Of a stretch of 64,000 nt of DNA, positions 60,055 to 64,000 are shown piece by piece (the first letter of the stretch is position 1; each line of letters begins with the position of its first letter). Below the pieces are notes generated by a model. That model worked only from the letters and a program-made list of their open reading frames with translations. It made no database searches and had not been told where the DNA came from. The DNA lies in contig NC_083604.1 of assembly GCF_029168945.1 (NCBI RefSeq), positions 32,359,686-32,423,685 of the forward strand. The letters are read 5' to 3'. Source of the DNA: Cannabis sativa (lineage: Eukaryota > Streptophyta > Magnoliopsida > Rosales > Cannabaceae). Position numbers and translations under genes: made by a program.

Positions 60055-60215
60055 AAAAATCTTAAAAGATAAGATATTTTTAAAATATCTTAAAAGATAA
60101 GATATTTTTAAATATCTTAAAAGATATTATAAATATCTTAAAAGATATTATAAATATCTTAAAAGATAAGATATTTTTTAAATATCTTAAAAGATATTAT
60201 AAATATCTTAAAAAA
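60055..60215. repeat. AT-rich tandem palindromic repeat in the C-B leader
   Basis: Repeats of ATCTTAAAAGATAAGATATT and ATCTTAAAAGATATTATAA type. The core ATCTTAAAAGAT occurs at least six times; its arms are ATCTT and AAGAT around AA. C-D lacks the expansion at the equivalent place (about 16720-16760). Confidence 0.8.
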
Positions 60216-60776
60216 TCTGACCTTAAATTTAAAAAAAATATAATCAAATTTAAAAATAAGATAGATTTTTAAGCAAAAAGATAAATACTAATTCTATTCA
60301 AATTCAAATTACACTAATATCTTGAATTAAATTAAAAAAAAATAAAATTAATTCAAAATGATAATTAGAATTGAATTAGGAATAGTAATAGTATATATAC
60401 AAAACCATACAAAAAATTGGAAGTTAATTCCATGAAAAAGTATGAAAAATTGAAGAAAAAAGCAAAAATTCGAAACTGTACGGACAGTTCTGCGATCGCA
60501 GGAAATTATCAGCACAACCCCGATTTTGTCAAATCTTTAAAAAATCATAACTAATTCAAATAAAATCCAAATTGAGTTCTGTAAAAAGCTAACTTGCTTA
60601 ATTTTTTCCATACTATCCAATAAAAATAATTCCAGAAACGAAATCACAATTATTTTTCACGAAAATTTCACAAACATCAATCAATCATCAAATAACACTC
60701 AATACAACATGATACCATCCAAAGAACATACAAACAATCGTTTTAAAGCCCAAATTACATGTAAGTAAATCAATTA

Positions 60777-60793
60777 CCATGGCTCTGATACCA
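60777..60793 (-). other. Primer-binding site of C-B (tRNA-iMet)
   Basis: On the minus strand TGGTATCAGAGCCATGG, two bases from the 5' LTR, with the canonical 12-base complement to initiator tRNA-Met. Confidence 0.85.
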
Positions 60794-60795
60794 GT

Positions 60796-62704
60796 TGTTG
60801 GGAATTATTTTACCAGGATCTTAGATCTACTCACAAGTATGTTTATTAACATCCTAAATATGAACTTTCTAAAACGATAAAATAAACACATATAAAGTTA
60901 AGAAAACCTTCCATTGATGCAGCGGAATAAATGTCTCCTTCCACTCAGATCTCTAACCCTTGATTCCTTTCTGTAGCAGAGTATAATCAAGATCTGAGCC
61001 CGAGTCTCCTTCTTCTTCAAGCTTTGATCCTTCACAGTCTTCCAATCTATGATTGAGTTACTGCTTGCTGTGTGTGGGCACTTACTCTTTCACTAGTGTC
61101 ACGAAAAAGATGAAGGGAAGAGAGAGATAGAGATTTCGGCCAAGGTAGAGAGTGAGGAAGGCTCAGTTTTCTGAAGAGAGAAATTTCTGTCAGAATGGCT
61201 TATGAAAGCATGTATTGTGAATGAGCCATCACTTTCTATTTATACGCAACTACTAGGTCTAGGTTTAGAATTATTTGACATTAAAATAATGAAAATAATT
61301 ATTTGAAAAATCATATTAAGTGGCCGGCCATATGGTGTTATTGGGCCTTACTTAATTTTGCAATTTTATCAAATTTTATCTCTATTTTCTCAAAAATGCC
61401 AATTTTCCAATTCTAACCTTTTAAATGCCAAAACTAATTATTTAATGATTAAAATACATTATTAAATAATATTGTCATTTAATTTAATTATTAATTAGAT
61501 ATATAAAGTCCATTAATAAATAAATAAACCTAGAAAACTCTTTTCCTTACAATTTCACCCCTGCTTAGTGAAAATTCATAAAATTAGACATAGTCTAACT
61601 TTAGAATTATAATTGATCAATCACGAATCAATTAATGAGTCTTACAAGCAGAATGTTCTCAACTAGAATGGGGACCATGGATCTATATGCTGAGCTTCCA
61701 ATAAGTGAACCAAATTTACCAAGTAAATTCCTACTTATTAATTCTTCGTTGAATCCACTCTTAGAACTTAGAATTGCACTCTCAGACTTATATAGAGCAT
61801 ATTGTATGTTTCACGATACCAATATACTATCTCATTTAACCATTGTTATAATCTTATTGTGATTTAAAGATCCTCTATATAGATGATTTACATCGAGATG
61901 GGATTTCTTTACCGTTCTCACCCCTCAATGTATTTTGCCCCTTAAAACACTTAGCTACCTGTAAATGGTGTTTAGTGATCTAATAATTAGTCAGTTAAAA
62001 AAGAGCCCATCCATTTACTTCTATTTGCTAAGCTGGAAGGGAATCATCAGTTAACTTCTATACACCAGTAGAAGCTATAGATTCCATATTTATGTTCAGC
62101 ACTCCCACTCAATCATACTATCATGTTCTCGAAATATACGTATCACCCTGACCCGAAAGTAGGCTTAACTAATAAATCTAAGAACATGAATAGCACTCCT
62201 GAGTTGAGCCTAAACATATCAGGATTTAGATTCTTTTAATCTTAAGATCAACTACTAATATTGACTTGGAAAGATATGTATAACGGTAAGTTTGTAATAT
62301 CTTAACTTAGTTGCAATATCGGTCCAGTCCAATGTATACTCCATACATTCGAAACTAGTATACTTTACTAATGTCCTGGAAAGAACATAACACTTACTCC
62401 AAGTGTAAGTATACATCATCGCTGATTATCACATTAGTGTAAATCCTATAACACTGATGAAACAGGGACCAAAACTTTTGATTCATATGATCACAATCAC
62501 ATTCCACTGTGTTGACGATACTGTAATTGTGAATAAACATATGATCTGGATTTAACTGATTTTGTGTGTATGAATGTAATAAACATATTAAACATATTAA
62601 ACCATTAGCATGTAAAATTCATGCAAACATCAATCACTTCTAATTTCTTATGTTGATTACTAATCAGATTGTAAAGAGTTTTATTTAGGGCATAAAACCC
62701 AACA
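60796..62704 (-). mobile_element. 5' LTR of C-B (1909 bp)
   Basis: TGTTGGGAATTATTTTACC ... GGGCATAAAACCCAACA; TATA box on the minus strand at 61237-61244. Followed by TSD CCCTA (62705-62709). Confidence 0.9.
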
Positions 62705-64000
62705 CCCTAGTGATAGGAAAATTTTAGAATGATGGAATGGTTGTGTACTTAGTGTAAACCATTACTAGATTCATGGATGGCCTAATCGTGATCTTAAGAA
62801 AAGCTAGAACTGTCAACCAAGGTTTGCATGTTTGTTAGCTATTCTAAGTGATTAGGGGTGAACCATCCCATAGTCATTAGATAAGAAAGTGTTTGTTTTA
62901 ACAAATACTACTTTTCTAAGAAATGACTAAGTGTGAAAACAAAGTAGCAAAGTAGAGGAGATATTTTTTTCTTGATTCCAAAAGTGTTCTATCATCTTAT
63001 TCGATATATGATGATCCCACTGCCTCTGTTGTTTTGACACAACCGAAGAGGACAATACCATTTAGTATTCTTAGACAAAATCCACGGTACCTTGTCGTAG
63101 TGGGAGGGTTTCAAGGAACTCACCCTGTTATGACTTGGGAGACACTTGTGATTAAAATCCATTGTTAGTTTAAACAAGTAATGGATTGTCAGAATAAGGA
63201 ACTAAGAAGTTAAGCCAAGAGAACTATGGTTAAAACCATTCATATGGAACAACCAAAAGAATTCTAATACAAGGACAAGAAAGGAAATTTCGTTAGTAAG
63301 CCTATTCAATGGACTTAACAAAACTTCCTGTTCCTAGTAGTAAAGGTTTGAGTTTATCTAAACCTATGGCTTGTGGTATACCTGGTAATTACTTACTCTA
63401 GTGCAAGCAACTTAATTTAGTAAGTTGGTGGAGCATTTTTCTAATGGCGATCTATAGAAGCTTCTCGACTTCTAGATATAGATTTTATTTATCTAAGGAA
63501 AAGTTTTCAACTATTCCAGAAAAGATAAAGCCATGAAGAATTCCTTGAATCAACAGTGAGAGGTCTCAGATATGCTTTAGTATGTCTTAGACCAGACACC
63601 TGCTGTTGAGTGGGATTAATGAGTAGGTATCAGATTAATCCAGGAAAGGAACATTGGAAGACAATCAAGTGAATCTTAAGATCAAGAAGAGGAACTATAT
63701 GTTAGTCGATAAAGGTGTATGTAGTACTCTTAGACTACACCAAATCAGATTTCTAGACTTGCCTTAGTGCTAGAAAGTCTGCTGATGAGATGGTGATTAC
63801 TCTGGGGTGGAGTAGTGATTTTAGAGAAGTGTAAAAACCTATCTGAAGTCTCTAAGTCTACCAGAGAGACTGAATGTTAAAGTTGTAGGAAAGATACTTA
63901 TTTAGTCTAAGGAAAGTTTTATACATCTTCGGCATTGTTCCAACATTTATTAACTACTAGTGTTACTTCCTAATTAATGCGAAAGTAGTTGCCAAAAGTA
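62705..64000 (+). pseudogene. Degenerate copia pol of C-C, second part
   Basis: Resumes C-C after C-B and runs parallel to 30820-32095 in C-A: the 'gatgatcccactgcctctgttg' segment near 63010, the 'tcaacagtgagaggtctcagatatgc' segment near 63550, and 'gaacattggaagacaatcaagtg' near 63650 (decayed RT/RNase H end). Stops in all frames. By comparison with C-A, its 3' LTR would start roughly 220 bp beyond the window end. Confidence 0.65.

Larger units (their letters stand above)
57110..60795 (-). other. Long non-coding leader of C-B
   Basis: About 3.7 kb between primer-binding site and gag. It contains one leader module (57255-57640, with two GTCCCGTTTAGGCGAGAGTC motifs), AT-rich sequence, the conserved inverted-repeat block (59190-59290), an AT tandem repeat (60055-60215), and the GTACGGACAG...GCGATCGCAGG block (60478-60500). 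Short open frames at 59085-59327 and 59454-59699 overlap the conserved blocks but are not conserved as proteins. Confidence 0.75.
43133..62704 (-). mobile_element. Copia element C-B with gag, interrupted by G-B
   Basis: Ty1/copia element on the minus strand. 5' LTR 60796-62704 (1909 bp), primer-binding site 60777-60793, leader 57110-60795, gag 56248-57109, degenerate or deleted pol 54427-56247. The 3' LTR is split by G-B into 43133-44341 and 53727-54426 (1209 + 700 = 1909 bp). TSD CCCTA at 43128-43132 and 62705-62709. By eye the two LTRs differ at roughly 15 positions, so the insertion is young. Confidence 0.9.

Noticed and set aside
1..64000. A host protein-coding gene hidden between elements
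   Set aside because: Almost every stretch could be assigned to an LTR, leader or gag-pol remnant; the only unassigned piece (34206-34636) itself looks gag-like.

Overview
The window is plant nuclear DNA, most likely from a eudicot, and consists almost entirely of nested LTR retrotransposons. I found no host gene, rRNA, tRNA gene, CRISPR array or bacterial-type feature. The plant assignment rests on Ty3/gypsy chromovirus polyproteins of Tekay/Del type (gag, protease, RT, RNase H, integrase, C-terminal chromodomain), on Ty1/copia elements with LTRs of about 1.9 kb primed by initiator tRNA-Met, on 5-bp target-site duplications (TSDs), and on long AT-rich non-coding stretches. I do not name a species.

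Layout, left to right. (1) 1-1249: the 5' end of a minus-strand LTR element (called T), with part of a gag-like reading frame and its 779-bp LTR. (2) T interrupts copia element C-A (plus strand), whose pieces are 1250-3647 and 29986-34205. (3) C-A is also interrupted at 3648-29985 by chromovirus G-A. G-A is a tandem array of three LTRs and two internal regions, with matching outer TSDs (TTTAA). Its first internal region carries copia element C-D (minus strand, 9097-19233, TSD TATTG). (4) 34206-34636 is a small gag-like fragment, followed by a diverged, truncated chromovirus LTR called S (34637-36933). (5) 36934 to the window end is copia element C-C (plus strand). It is interrupted by copia element C-B (minus strand, 43133-62704, TSD CCCTA). 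C-B is interrupted in its own 3' LTR by chromovirus G-B (minus strand, 44342-53721, TSD CAAGA).

None of the polyproteins is fully intact. G-B is the best preserved: RT, RNase H, integrase and chromodomain are nearly continuous. C-B keeps an almost complete copia gag. C-A, C-C and C-D lack gag and carry only stop-riddled pol remnants, although C-D has a perfect TSD. They therefore look like a non-autonomous family mobilised in trans.

The most notable signals beyond the annotation are four. First, about 8 kb (roughly 17.5-25.5 kb) plus smaller patches show systematic alteration of CAG/CTG trinucleotides compared with sister copies. I read this as a probable long-read consensus artefact at CHG-methylated cytosines. 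Second, G-A is a three-LTR tandem. Third, the chromovirus LTRs hold a cluster of 16-bp CCGG palindromes whose hairpin potential survives in the diverged S copy. Fourth, the copia elements carry long, modular 5' leaders with conserved inverted repeats. I did not find a convincing new functional system beyond these.
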